From Paraphoma chrysanthemicola (lineage: Eukaryota > Ascomycota > Dothideomycetes > Pleosporales > Phaeosphaeriaceae), in contig JAGMWG010000014.1 in the NCBI GenBank assembly GCA_020744225.1, forward strand, positions 186,001 to 250,000: 64,000 nt of DNA. Direction: 5' to 3'. The notes below the pieces were generated by a model, which had not been told where the DNA came from, did not search any database, and was given only the letters and a program-made list of their open reading frames with translations. Every line of letters starts with the position of its first letter. Positions within the stretch are counted from its first letter, which is position 1. Shown piece by piece: positions 1 to 10,907 of this stretch. Position numbers and translations under genes: made by a program.

Positions 1-409
1 GTGAGGTCCTGAAAGCTTTCCCACTTGATGCGAACATTTTGTGACACGGCTTGTCGAGCCGCAGCGCGCATCGGGCATTCACTCGCCACCTTCTCATTCA
101 TCAGTGACGCACTCTTCACTCGATAAGAACACTGTTCCAATCTTGTTTGCCCCTTTCTTCTTCCTTTGACACAGAGAAGCACAGGATTGTCTCGTCAAGA
201 CACGAGCAGTACCGAGTGTAAAAGACGCACGTGTAGACGACCCAGAATGCCCATTGCTCTTACTGGATCTTCAATCTTGTTGGTCATTTGTAGAGCCATC
301 GTGGTTTGGTGCCGTTCCGGCTTGCGACGGTGCCGCTTACGCACCAGGGCGGATATTGCATATTGACCATCACGATGACAGTGTTGTCTAGAGATGGGAA
401 CTGCTTGCC
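1..409. other. Left edge, no supported gene
   Basis: I see only short open frames without domain-like sequence, start context or splice signals. This stretch is the 3' flank of the minus-strand HET-ankyrin gene and may hold its 3' untranslated region. Confidence 0.4.
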
Positions 410-3196
410 TTAGAATCGACCTTGCGCTTTGCCGTTAGCGCCCTTGTTAAGCAGCAGCTTTACTACGCGCTTGTAGCCTCCCTTTGAAGCTGCCTGGAGT
501 GCGTTGCTGAACCAATGACCTTGCGCTTTAACGTTAGGCGCTTGAACACTAGCGCCCTTAGCAACCAGCAGCTTTACTACCTGTTCGTGGCCTCCCTGTG
601 AAGCCGCCTGAAGTGCGTTGCTGTGCCATCCACTTTGCGCGTTAACGTCAGCGCCCTTATCAAGCAACAGCTTTACTACTTGCTCGTTTCCTCCCTGTGA
701 AGCTGCCTGAAGTGCGTTGCTGTGCCATCCACTTTGCGCGTTAACGTCAGCGCCCTTGTCGAGCAGCAGCTTCACCACCTGCTCGTGGCCTCCCTCTGAA
801 GCTTCTCCGAGTGCGCTGCCGTACTCTCCACCATGCGCGTTAACGTCAGCGCCCTTGTTAAGCAGCAGCTTTACTACATGCTCGTGACCTCCCTCTGAAG
901 CTGCGTGAAGTGCGCTGCCGTACACTCTACTTTCCGCGTTAACGTCAGCGCCCTTGTTAAGCAGCAGCCTTACTACATGCTCATGACCTCCCTGTGAAGC
1001 TGCGTGAAGTGCGCTGCCGTACAATCCACCATGCGCGTTAACGTCAGCACCCTTGTCGAGCAGCAGCTTCACCACCTGCTCGTGGCCTCCCTCTGAAGCC
1101 GCCTGGAGTGCGCTTCTATTGTACACTCCACCCTGCGCGTTAACGTCAGCGCCCTTGTCGAGCAGCAGTTTCACCACCTGCTCGTGGCCTCTCTCTGAAG
1201 CCGCCTGGAGTGCGCTTCTATTGTACACTCCACACTGCGCGTTAACGTCAGCGCCCTTGTCGAGCAGCAGTTTCACCACCTGCTCGTGGCCTCTCTCTGA
1301 AGCCGCCTGGAGTGCGCTTCTATTGTACACTCCACACTGCGCGTTAACGTCAGCGCCCTTGTCGAGCAGCAGTTTCACCACCTGCTCGTGGCCTCCCTCT
1401 GAAGCCGCCTGGAGTGCGCTGCTCTTGTACTTTCCACCCTGCGCGCTGTACTTTCCACCCTGCGCGTTAACATTAGCGCCCTTATTGAGCAGCAGCTTCA
1501 CTACCTGCTCGTGGCCTCCCTCTGAAGCTGCCTGGAGTGCGTTGCTGTGCCCATTTTGCGCGTTAACGTCAGCGCCCTTGTCGAGCAGCAGCTTGGCCAC
1601 GGTCTGGTGTCCGTTCTCAGCGGCCCATAGTAGCGGCGTCCGACTATATATAGAGTTGATATCGTCCGGGCGAACGTGCCTGGTGAGGAGATTCACAACA
1701 TCAGTATATCCGCATGCGGCGGCCGCACATAAAGGTGAGAGCGAGTGGGTATAAGCCCTTTCGACTTTGTAAGAATAGTTTTCGTTCAAGTTGATATTGG
1801 GAAACCTCAACAAGTTTTGGAGGAGCTGTGCGTCTCCTGTCTGAATGGCTATTCGAAATGCCCCTTGAGGATGCAGTTGATTGAGTTCAGTATCATCTGA
1901 AAGTCTCAGTTTCAGCAATATATCGTCATTTGCGGCTTGAATTTCGGCTTCCTTTAGGCGAGGGAAATCCTCAACGAACTTTGAAAGACTTTGATAGCTG
2001 TGTGACCTGCGACATTGGTCCCAGGACGTTGGAAACAAGTATGTGAAAATGGAGTTAACAATTTCTTTAAACTCTTTCCCGTAGTCTACTCCAGGAAATC
2101 CGGCCATATTGGCATCACTCGCCATACTGAGTAGAGCGTAGACCTGATCTCTGGGATCTGTTGCTTCACTTCTGTGAAACCTGCGAAGAAGACTGTAGAA
2201 GTTTCGCATCTCGCGTCCTGAAAGAAAGGTCCGAGTTGATCGAGTTGCTCCCGGCATCATTTGAAGAACTGCTTTGCAATGTGCTTCCGGATTGTGGTTT
2301 AACAGCCAAGGAGCAAGAGCAAACATATGCGCAGCTATCGTTTCCGTTCCGCATGTCACCACACCAGTTTCGGCGAAGCACACTTCTTGCAAAATCCAGC
2401 TGCGTTGGAACCACGGCTGATTTAATAGCAATACCAGGCCGCTGCGAAGTAGTTCAAAGTCGTCGTTACATCCTTCGTCATCCCACAATGTTTTCCATCG
2501 CGAATCGTGCGCGTTCTCTGGAGTGATGGTTGGAGTATCCGAGGCTCGCGCTTGAAGTTGTCTCAAAGAGGATATCAGACGTTTGGTCTCATACGTAGGA
2601 TTGCCAAGCCAGAAAAGGACCCTGTCTGCGTCACGATAAATGGACGCCATGTGGCTGACTTGGTGATTGCGTTCCGCAATGTGGCTTTGGTCAATGCAAA
2701 TAGCATCAATCCAGAGTATTCGATCCTTGTCCTCGAAACGAAGAGACTGTAGCGCTGAGTAAAGATTCTCAGTCAACATGAAGCGTTCGCCGTTTAGGAT
2801 TATCTGTTTAGTCCTTTCGTTGGTGCCCCATGTGTACGAAAGTGCCTCAAATGGCATGCCATTTCCGGTTTTGTGGATAAATGCTTTGAAGAGATATGCT
2901 TGGATTGGGCCAGTCCCGCGCACAAGCCGAAGCAGACGAATCGCATGACCTTCTGCATAAATTCTCCCGTCGTCCTTGTACGTGAAGTCTTTCAAGGTTT
3001 CTGAATTGCAGTCTGCGATGCAGTCTGGATTCCTATCATCAAGACTCCCATTAGAATTGTCCGAATTGTCTTCACAGTCATCATCGTTGTCGAAGTCGTA
3101 TTCGACAGAGTATTCCAGACCGTCGGTAAAGCAGGACTCGGCGATGGATTCGGAGTCGTCCAAAGAGCCCGAGGGAACAGCAGGAGTGTTTTCCAT
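410..3196 (-). CDS. HET-domain protein with C-terminal ankyrin repeats
   Basis: Single large open frame. The first in-frame ATG is at 3196 (MENTPAV..., about 928 aa); the frame stays open upstream to about 3383 without an ATG, so an unseen 5' exon is possible. The N-terminal part is acidic and low complexity. A HET domain follows, with the typical blocks FEALSYTWG, ILWIDAICIDQ, MASIYRDADRVLFWLG and WFQRSWILQEV, then a DPRDQVYALLSMA block. The C-terminal 430 or so residues are 13 ankyrin repeats of the form ALQAASEGGHEQVVKLLLDK. HET domains are known in fungi as inducers of incompatibility cell death after non-self recognition, and ankyrin arrays usually bind the partner. A role in allorecognition or pathogen sensing is inferred; the specific partner cannot be read from sequence. 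No break is seen in the frame. Confidence 0.92.
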   Translation of the reverse strand: MENTPAVPSGSLDDSESIAESCFTDGLEYSVEYDFDNDDDCEDNSDNSNGSLDDRNPDCIADCNSETLKDFTYKDDGRIYAEGHAIRLLRLVRGTGPIQAYLFKAFIHKTGNGMPFEALSYTWGTNERTKQIILNGERFMLTENLYSALQSLRFEDKDRILWIDAICIDQSHIAERNHQVSHMASIYRDADRVLFWLGNPTYETKRLISSLRQLQARASDTPTITPENAHDSRWKTLWDDEGCNDDFELLRSGLVLLLNQPWFQRSWILQEVCFAETGVVTCGTETIAAHMFALAPWLLNHNPEAHCKAVLQMMPGATRSTRTFLSGREMRNFYSLLRRFHRSEATDPRDQVYALLSMASDANMAGFPGVDYGKEFKEIVNSIFTYLFPTSWDQCRRSHSYQSLSKFVEDFPRLKEAEIQAANDDILLKLRLSDDTELNQLHPQGAFRIAIQTGDAQLLQNLLRFPNINLNENYSYKVERAYTHSLSPLCAAAACGYTDVVNLLTRHVRPDDINSIYSRTPLLWAAENGHQTVAKLLLDKGADVNAQNGHSNALQAASEGGHEQVVKLLLNKGANVNAQGGKYSAQGGKYKSSALQAASEGGHEQVVKLLLDKGADVNAQCGVYNRSALQAASERGHEQVVKLLLDKGADVNAQCGVYNRSALQAASERGHEQVVKLLLDKGADVNAQGGVYNRSALQAASEGGHEQVVKLLLDKGADVNAHGGLYGSALHAASQGGHEHVVRLLLNKGADVNAESRVYGSALHAASEGGHEHVVKLLLNKGADVNAHGGEYGSALGEASEGGHEQVVKLLLDKGADVNAQSGWHSNALQAASQGGNEQVVKLLLDKGADVNAQSGWHSNALQAASQGGHEQVVKLLVAKGASVQAPNVKAQGHWFSNALQAASKGGYKRVVKLLLNKGANGKAQGRF
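440..1560 (-). repeat. Tandem ankyrin-coding DNA repeats (about 99-102 bp unit)
   Basis: Roughly ten consecutive units inside the HET-ankyrin gene are nearly identical at the DNA level; for example cgcgttaacgtcagcgccc recurs once per unit. Units differ mostly in the loop codons (variants CGVY, GGVY, GGLY, SRVY, GGEY, SGWH). One unit has a small duplication giving GGKY twice (around 1430-1460). Such high identity points to recent expansion or unequal exchange. Confidence 0.9.
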
Positions 3197-3283
3197 GCCT
3201 GTTGAGCCTCGTTTCGCAAGTGGTGGCGGTGGGCTGTAATCCAGAACCTCGTCGATGTAAGGAGTGTAGGGGCAAAGGCTCAC

Positions 3284-3887
3284 GGGTGTATAGTCAACGC
3301 AGCTACGGTATTCTCTGTTCTCGCAGACAAAAGCGGAAGAGTAGAGATCGTGGAAAGGTCGAGATGGTTTGATTAAATCGGCCTACATAGGTAACGCTGG
3401 AGGTTGATTGCGGGGCAGTGTCAGGCTGAGCGGCACCTCCTGGCACAGCCACCCCTGCTAAGTCACATGCGGGTTAATCCTGCATTGGCACGCACTTGAG
3501 GCTTTCTAACATCAGAGACGCAAATAGGAAGGATGGCCGACCGCTCTGGCCATAGGGTTGTGAGGAGAGTATTTTGATAAAAGTATTGCCTTTTCGTACG
3601 TCGATGTCAGAGCATGGTTGTCAGACATTGATGGAACCCTCCCTGGTTCACTTAGCGCGCCCGTAGAAATTCCGGCTTGGCGCTATTGCTATCATCGCTG
3701 TCAACCGTCCCGAGCTCCTACCACCTTCACCCTCTTCAGAAACATGTTGCATCACACCCAAAGTCCTACTTGCACGTACCTTCGTCTCTATATACTGTCT
3801 AGACAACTATATATCTATGGACGTTCTCTCTTATAGTGGTCTGTTGCGTCGGCCGCGTGCCGACACTGTCTTTCGCGCCCTGCCAAC
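3284..3887. other. Upstream region of HET-ankyrin gene, no supported gene
   Basis: This should hold the promoter of the minus-strand HET-ankyrin gene and possibly a short 5' exon, because the frame stays open to about 3383. Apart from that I see no domain-like coding sequence. Confidence 0.35.
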
Positions 3888-4594
3888 ATGGCAGACGCAT
3901 CCACAACGGAGACAATCAAGGCAAGGCCTATTAGAAGAGGACTGGACGCGGTTCGCGACTTTTTTGCTTTGACGTGTCATGATGTAGGCATTCCTGAGGA
4001 TCCAGCGTCACTAGACCGGATAGGCAACGAAGGTTAATTGATAAATCTACCTATGAGTTTGCTTTCAGCCGGTGTAGGCCTGCAAAGCCTCGCGCTCGGC
4101 CTCGTGTCGGCACTGCAAATGCTCCCAGAGTCTCGATTGCTACAGTATACAAGCAGCGGCAAAAACTTGTTCGGCGACCTATTGCGATTCCCTACGATCA
4201 TCGGCTCCGACCATTTTGACATGAGGCGGATCATGCCCCTTCTACAAACAGTGCTTGACATTACGCATTTTTGTTAGAAAGTCGTTGTTTCGCGACAAGA
4301 GAGGACGTCCAGGAACCCACGTCCTTTGAGCTGATATATATCACGACCGCGACTGTTACAGAACAGGTATCAGATGGCGCCGAACGGCTGCTTACTATGC
4401 AAATTGTCCCCGGGGAGCCGCATTGCTTGCGGGATATAGACCTCGGGTTTCAGCTTCTCGATCACCAATACGTGTTGCCTGGTTCGCTCAAATCAAAGCT
4501 CCAGCGCGATAACCAAGGGATCAGAGTCCAAACAATGCCGCATATTGTGGAGAAAGCTGACCGCCTGAACCTGTTCTGGAAGGACTCATGCTGA
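3888..4594 (+). pseudogene. Truncated relic, possibly N-terminal part of a FunK1-type fungal kinase-like protein
   Basis: An ATG at 3888 opens a 49-codon frame that stops at 4035. A 45-nt GT-AG intron (4033-4077) would remove this stop and join it in frame to a segment with the block IIGSDHFDMRRIMPLLQ, which ends at a TAG at 4275-4277. Coding-like sequence then continues in another frame to 4594 (FELIYITTATVTEQV...). No GT-AG intron of normal length explains that last shift, so a frameshift or fusion of remnants is more likely. The block around HFD...PLL resembles the N-terminal region of fungal FunK1-type kinase-like proteins; this is recalled family similarity, not a search. No kinase motifs follow. 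The alternative is a short unknown gene with unrecognised splicing. Confidence 0.35.
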
Positions 4595-5023
4595 CTTGCC
4601 TATTGATACCTCCGACAGCTTGTGAAAAGGCAGCACATTTACGCGGCGGTCACTTAGGTGAGTCGTTCACAGTGCGAACATTTTTGTATAACTCCTTCGG
4701 GGCAATAAAGAACAGCAGGTCTAAGTACTACTTTTTGGAGTTTAGTGTTCATCCCAAGTAGGAAGTAAAGAGGTCTGATCAATCAGGAGGAGTACCTTGG
4801 CGCTTACCGCCACATTCGAAATGAAGTCAATGGGCACAGCTTACCCCGAAATATGCAGTGCAACACGAGCATTTTGAGTCCAACAAAACAGCAGACAGAC
4901 TAGAGTAGACTTGGGGACTGTGTGGGGTAGTGATGTGGGGGAGTTCTAAGCTTCGAAGCGAAGCGGCGGCTCGGGCTGTACTTAGTTCGAGCTTCCATAC
5001 TCACCTGCTAAATTCACGCAGGC
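4595..5023. other. P450 upstream region
   Basis: No coding sequence is supported. The stretch lies directly upstream of the P450 start and presumably holds its promoter and 5' untranslated region; no specific site is claimed. Confidence 0.35.
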
Positions 5024-6817
5024 ATGCTAACACAATCAACCATGTCAGCCAAAAAGCTTTTACACAATATTTCCAGCTTGCCAGCAGAACGGACCATGTT
5101 CAGAACCTCCGACGCGGCATCCTTTGTGGTTGCGCATCCTCAGCGTGCTGCGCTGACCGTCCTCATTGCCGGCTTTGGTCTTCTAAGTCTGCTCATCACT
5201 TATCGGATCTTCTTCCACCCTTTGTCGAAACTACCAGGCCCGTTCCTAGCCAAGTTCTCCGGCGCATGGCGAAATGCAAAATACTTCCGCGGAAAGTGGC
5301 ACGACGATGTTCTCGAGCTGCACAAGAAATACGGTCGTGTGGTTCGAGTCGCGCCCAACGAAGTTTCCATCGTGGACAAATATGCCATGAAGAATCTTTA
5401 TGGTCATGGCCACAATGCGCAAAAGACCAGCTGGTACGACGTGTGGAATCCTCCTGGTAGGACGGCCATCTTCTCGGTCACTGAAAAGAAGACGCATGCC
5501 TTCCTGCGGAAGCGGGTTACCGGAGCTTTCTCAATGTCTTCGATCCTCAAATACGAGCAATACATCCAGTCTTGTCTCGACTTGCTACTCTACAAGCTGA
5601 AAAAGCCCGCGGGTTCCGGACAAGTCATTGACATAGCGCACTTCACAGACGCCCTCGCGTTCGACGTGGTCGGCGAGCTCGCTTACGGGGAAAAGCTGGG
5701 CCACTTGAGGACCGGAACAGATGTCGGTGGACTGCGCAAGGGTATTTTCGACGCCTTTGTCTTCTCTTCCACCGCGGGTCATTTTCCACTTTTCGTCTCC
5801 CTCTTCAAAAGCAGATTTACACGGGCACTATTGCCAGAGCCATTTGGAGAGCTGAGAATCTGGTCGGAGAGAAAGATCAACCATCGGCTCGAACACCTCC
5901 AGGATGTCAAGCGAGATGATATGCTGGGTCACTTTTGCCGCATGAAGACTATTGACGGGAATCCGGTTCCAGTAGACGATATCCTGATTGAAGCTGTCAA
6001 TCTTGTGTAAGTACTCCAATATATCTTGGGGAGTAGTTTTTCTTCCATCGATACTGACTTTGCGACAGAGGTGCAGGTGCAGACACCACTGCCATCGGCA
6101 TGAAAGCATGTCTACACTACCTAGCCAAGAGCCCCGAGTACTACCGCCTCGTCCAAGCCGAAGTCGACGCCTTCTACAGCACGAAACAAACACCCGACGC
6201 GATCACCTACGTCCAGACGCAAGAACTCCCCGTTCTACAAGCCGTCATCAAAGAAGCCACGCGCCTCATGCCGTCAATCGTATTCCAGCTTCTACGCTAC
6301 GCACCCGAAAACTTCGTCGTGCGCGACTATGCCATCCCCGCTGGGACACCCGTCGGCATCAGTCCGATTGCACAGAACAGGGACCAAGAGATTTGGGGCG
6401 AGGACGCGAATGAGTTCCGCCCTGCTCGATGGCTCGAGGACGAGGAGAAGAGGAGGTATTTTGAGAGTGCGAATATGACGTTTGGTGGGAATGGGCCGAG
6501 GACGTGTATTGGGAAGAATATTGCTTTGGTAAGTCCACACTTCCAACATGTCTAGATGTGCATCTTTGCTTTGCTCATCGCATGGCACATGTTGATTTTG
6601 TAAGCACTCCTGGACTAATTCTCACTAGGTCGAAATCCACAAATTCATTGCGCAATTCATCTACAACTTTGATTTCGCACTCGCAGACCCCAAAGACGCT
6701 TGGAAAATCACTACGTATTGGTTCATGTACCAGTACGACTTCAAAATGAAGATCTCGTTGCGGAAGGATCGTGTGCCTAGGACACCGGAAGGATTCGATG
6801 GCGATGCAAAGCATTGA
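5024..6817 (+). CDS. Cytochrome P450 monooxygenase (pisatin demethylase-like)
   Basis: Three exons: 5024-6006, 6069-6528 and 6629-6817, with GT-AG introns of 62 and 100 nt; the joined frame gives about 543 aa. A membrane anchor lies near residues 25-60 (alanine/leucine/isoleucine-rich, ending in FFHPLSKLPGPF, the usual proline hinge). The first splice restores the I-helix motif GAGADTTAIG. The K-helix E-x-x-R is EATR, the PERF-like block is FRPARW, and the heme-binding cysteine is in FGGNGPRTCIGKN. That heme loop has one residue more between F and R than the canonical FxxGxRxC. The enzyme should be an ER-bound heme oxygenase using NADPH-P450 reductase; the substrate is unknown. No secondary-metabolite backbone gene is near. 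A second start, ATG at 5042, is possible. Confidence 0.93.
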
Positions 6818-7412
6818 GCTGCGGCTTAAGGGCAGTATGAATCGAGAGGGTTTTGATTGTTGTGCTGCACAAATTGGGCTACATGTAGCATGCGAAACGC
6901 AAGTTGTGGCTGTTTGACTGTATGTTTGTCGGCGCTTGAGACGAAGCATAACATTCATTAGCATTTATGAGAGCATCGAAATCCCCTGCCGCTAAAATGT
7001 TCAAGTCATCTCGAACAGTTCAGCCATGTTATCGATAACAGATGGCGTTGAATTGCTTTATGATTAGTGATTTAGCTGCGGCCACAGAAAGCAGAAAAAT
7101 TCTTCGTATACATGGAACACGTTATATTGCGATGGAGTTGGAAGGCTGCTACGAGGGCGCTCATACGCGCGTAATACCGTCTCTGTTGGAATTGGCTTTT
7201 GCTGACTACAATCGCAATGATCTTGTACGTATTCGTACATGTAGCCTTCCTATTTGCAGCCATATGCACCTCAAGACCATCCCATTATGGCTCCAATTCC
7301 AGTATTCTTATCCATGGCATCCCCTTCATATGTGATCCGCGCCCAGCTTCATCTCCGGGTTTCGGCAGTCTTTTAGCCTGGCCCCACAGAACGAATGGAT
7401 CCAACGCAAACT
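6818..7412. other. Convergent intergenic region, no supported gene
   Basis: This lies between the 3' ends of the plus-strand P450 and the minus-strand gene at 7413-7922. Short frames are present on both strands but none looks coding. It probably contains both 3' untranslated regions. Confidence 0.4.
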
Positions 7413-7922
7413 CTAGTTTCCGAGCGGTTTTCCATGGGTACGCAGAAACTCCTCCATATCCGGACGCTCGTTCTCGGGCAGCCAACCGATTCCGGGCTTT
7501 GATTTGCTCTCCCACGTCGAGGTCTTGCCCTCCCACACAGGCTTGCTGCCACGCCGAGCAGCGAAGCCCGCATCGATCACTTCGTCGTCGCCGTCATCGT
7601 CATCGACCGCGGCTGCGACATCGCCCGAGACATCACCCGGCTGGAACTCCTTGGCGTGGATCATGCGGTTCCGAAGTCTCGTCTGCGCTTCGGCGAGAAC
7701 GGCCTTGAGCTGATCAACGCTGAAAAATGAGAAATGGGACTTCTGGATTTCTTCCATGGGCAGGACGCGTGTTAGCTGGAGGAGCTGCTGATCATCGCTT
7801 TGGGCCCATGCGGCGCCGGAAGTCTCACGAGTCGGTCCGATCTGGGCCTTGAGTGAAGTGGTGTTGCATGATGACGCATTGGGCGGCTCGACCTGCATGG
7901 TTTCGGTCTTTCCGGATGTCAT
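7413..7922 (-). CDS. Hypothetical protein, 169 aa
   Basis: Intronless frame starting with ATG at 7922. I do not recognise the family. The middle has a helix-like segment (VDQLKAVLAEAQTRLRNR), followed by a very acidic run (AAVDDDDGDDEVIDAG) and a C-terminal block rich in W, P and E (GIGWLPENERPDMEEFL). There is no signal peptide or membrane segment, so it is probably cytosolic or nuclear. The biased, domain-like composition and the intact frame support a real gene, but no function can be assigned. Confidence 0.6.
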   Translation of the reverse strand: MTSGKTETMQVEPPNASSCNTTSLKAQIGPTRETSGAAWAQSDDQQLLQLTRVLPMEEIQKSHFSFFSVDQLKAVLAEAQTRLRNRMIHAKEFQPGDVSGDVAAAVDDDDGDDEVIDAGFAARRGSKPVWEGKTSTWESKSKPGIGWLPENERPDMEEFLRTHGKPLGN

Positions 7923-10907
7923 GGGTATGTAGGGCTTCGGACCGGTAGATCAGTCTTTGGTCGTTTTCGACGATACTGCGGCTATATAATGTGAACAAAG
8001 AGCTTCAACAAAGAATTTATGGCACCTTCTCGGCGGTATGTTGTGCCCATGAGCAACATGGAGAGATCACACGTCCGCGAGACCGTGCAGCAGGCCCGGA
8101 GCATACTCACGATTAAAAAGTTTGAGTTGGTGTGCGTCGACGCCGGAGATGTCTGGGAATTGCAAATGTGGTGGTGGTGCTTTGGCTGTCTTGCGTGGAG
8201 AAATTTGTAGCTCGAAGTGAAGTGAGGTGAAGCCATTGTGGGCACGCCTGCCAAGACAACAAACTTCACCAGCGACGACGCACGTGGACAGACTCAAGGT
8301 GAATGTGACTACCGGTGTCAAGCGGTCTCCATTTCAAGCAAATTTGAGCTGTCCTGGGGTTGAGTGTGTTTAAGGGCAAGGTGGACAGTGTCCGCGTAGG
8401 TAATTGGCCGATGCCTGCAAGAGAAAATGAGGGCTTTGCCACTGTAGTGTCGTAGTCGGTCTTGAACAATGCTGGCAAGGGATCTGATGCTCCTGGGCTT
8501 TCCCCGGTGGTGGTAGGATAGGCAGCGAGACCAGTACGTGGTGCTGAGCCGTGGCTGATACCTAAACGACTCGAACTGGACGCGAAGGCTCGGTGTTCAG
8601 AGAAGAATTGAGATCGCACAAAACCGTCTTGTGGTGAGAGACACATGAATATGGGCAAAGGGAAACCTCGTCCACCTTAAAAACAATGGCTGAAGTGCTA
8701 CTGTAGGTAGCTGCGACGACGATTGAAAAACAGACGATGTGGAACCCGCCCTAGGAAATGGGTGATGCTGATCAGATCGCATCATCGATGACAATGAGGA
8801 CATTCATCAGGAAACAATGGAAGAAGCAAATGCACATGTGGACTACATGCGAATGGTTCGACACTGTAACGACTTCAGGTAGGGCCAGTCATCCTATCCT
8901 GCTGGGTTCGGAGACCAGTATGACACTGCTGAACGTGGGCGCATACTCTGTACGCGGCGGCGTGTCGCGCAAATTCTGCTGTGGGAAGGTATCGTAACAT
9001 GCTGTGTGGAGACTCTCTCTCTCTGGTGGCATCCGTGGCAATGAAGTTGTGTTGAACGGTCCGATCAAGAATCCTTCACTTGGGCAAGTTGAGAATCTTA
9101 GGTTCGTCCACAGCGCCTGTCTGGAAAGGCTCGAAGGTGATCGGAAGGACGTCCGAGAGCGAGATCGAGCAAGATGGCAACATTGCAGGAAAGGAGGAGG
9201 CAAAAGAACAGAATGGTACCGAGGCGGCTGCAAGCTCGCCGTAAGATGAAGATGAACAGTCTCGGCCAGTCGTGGCCGGAGTTGCTCATTTCGACATGGC
9301 ACGATGGCGCCAGCCGGCCCTTTAGACCAATTCAGCAGTGCTCGTGAGGTGGCCCCAGAACGATGTGGCAGGATTTGGCAGCCTCATTTCGCTTCGGCGC
9401 CCAGTTTCCGCCCGTTCTATTAACATCCTGTTTTTGTCACTCGTTCACGCTGCATTGGCGGGATCTACATTAAGTACTAGGGGAGGGGCCTTGCGATTGG
9501 GTGCGACCCCAGAATTCAAACTTCATCCTGGCCGAAGCGAAGTGCCGCGACTCTGGCTGAATGTGCTGACGGCGGTACGCATAAATTTGCATCTCGTGAA
9601 GGAGGCGGTCAGCATGCGCGGGCGATCAAGAACGCGCGAGGCCGTTGCCACGGACGGCGTGGCTGGATCGCACTTCGTAAAGGAGGGCCCAGCCGATGCG
9701 CGCACAACCAAGCAATGACGGCATCTCGTGTTTGGATGATGTGGGCTCCTCAAGCGCGATGGATGGTTGATGGAAATGTCGAGATGGGGGCGGCCGATGC
9801 TTAATCTCCACTTTCGGGTCTTGGCATTTCCGCTATCGATTTGGGGGTCTGCGCCGCTTGCCCTTGTCCGTCTCGCATTCGGCGCCCCCAGCGTGCAGCA
9901 GCGCCAACCTTCCCACCCACCGCTGCGCGCGCCTCGCCGGGCAATGTGTGATGCAGTGCGCAAGCTCGGTGAAGTCTCGCAGCCAGCTGTTTCGTTTCAT
10001 GCGGCTCCGGGCACGTGAAGGGCGGTGAAGTCGTGTCGGGAAAATGGCGATCGCTTCGCTGACCCACCCCATGCAGAATCTGCGACGCCGACACTTGCTG
10101 AACCATTCAAGGACGCTCAGAGACACCGCTTTTGTCAGTGATCTCCAGGGAAAGCCCCCATGTTGCTGGCCTTGCGCCGTGGCCCATACTCACAACGGCC
10201 CAGCAGATAAGGGATGCCCCTGAAGATACCTCCCCATCTGGTCACCCGGCAGCGCTGTCGGAGCGCTTTGAGTCAAGCACCGTGGAGCCGTTGGAGGCCA
10301 GCTTGCTCTACCGCGCAATCTACAGGCCAAATGACCATGTGTTGCCCCGACGTCCTATGGGAGCGCACGCGATGGAATAACCGCCGGGCTGACTTGCCGC
10401 ACGCAATAACAGAGCCTCGAACAGCGTCCAGCGCTGCACCACCGGGAGCCGTTCAATTACTGCAACACGAGCAGCCACCGAGGCTACTCATCACGAACCT
10501 GCCGATCGCAGCCTAGCGCCAGGCACGCACGGCCTGTGAGTGGCCGTGAGTGGGCCAGGATATTGTTGTTCCTGCATTAGCACAAACATCCGCCAGGCCA
10601 CTTGCAGCGCCCGATTCGAGCCAGCCCCTGCTCGCCCGACAAGTCTCCCCCTTTCAGTGGCCATTTGTTTGCGGTCCGCGCTACCGGGCTGTAATCTCCC
10701 TACTGTACATAAGACATCTCAAGCTCCCAGAGCTGCTTTCCTCTCCACTTCACCAGCCAACTCATCAGCTCAAGTCCCTTTGACCCTTCGGTCTGTCCAT
10801 TCGTTGTTACCAACTACTACTATCCTTAATTATAATTCCAATTCGCCAACTCACCCCACCACCTCCTCCACCACCAACCAACCTTCAAATACCCTAAATC
10901 AGCCAAA
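7923..10907. other. Long intergenic stretch (about 3 kb) without a credible gene
   Basis: Open frames of 60-150 codons occur on both strands, several overlapping in different frames, but none shows a domain, signal peptide or convincing splice structure. The last 400 bases are pyrimidine-rich (repeated CCACC/CAACC and TC tracts just before 10908), as in strongly expressed fungal promoters and 5' untranslated regions. A non-coding RNA or a fast-evolving small protein cannot be excluded. Confidence 0.4.

Noticed and set aside
1053..1754. Long plus-strand frame with SSSFTTCSWP-type repeats
   Set aside because: It is antisense to the ankyrin-coding repeats; repeat units that are multiples of three open several frames at once.
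9801..10126. Overlapping minus-strand frames near 10 kb
   Set aside because: Two frames overlap in different phases in GC-rich sequence with no domain or splice support.
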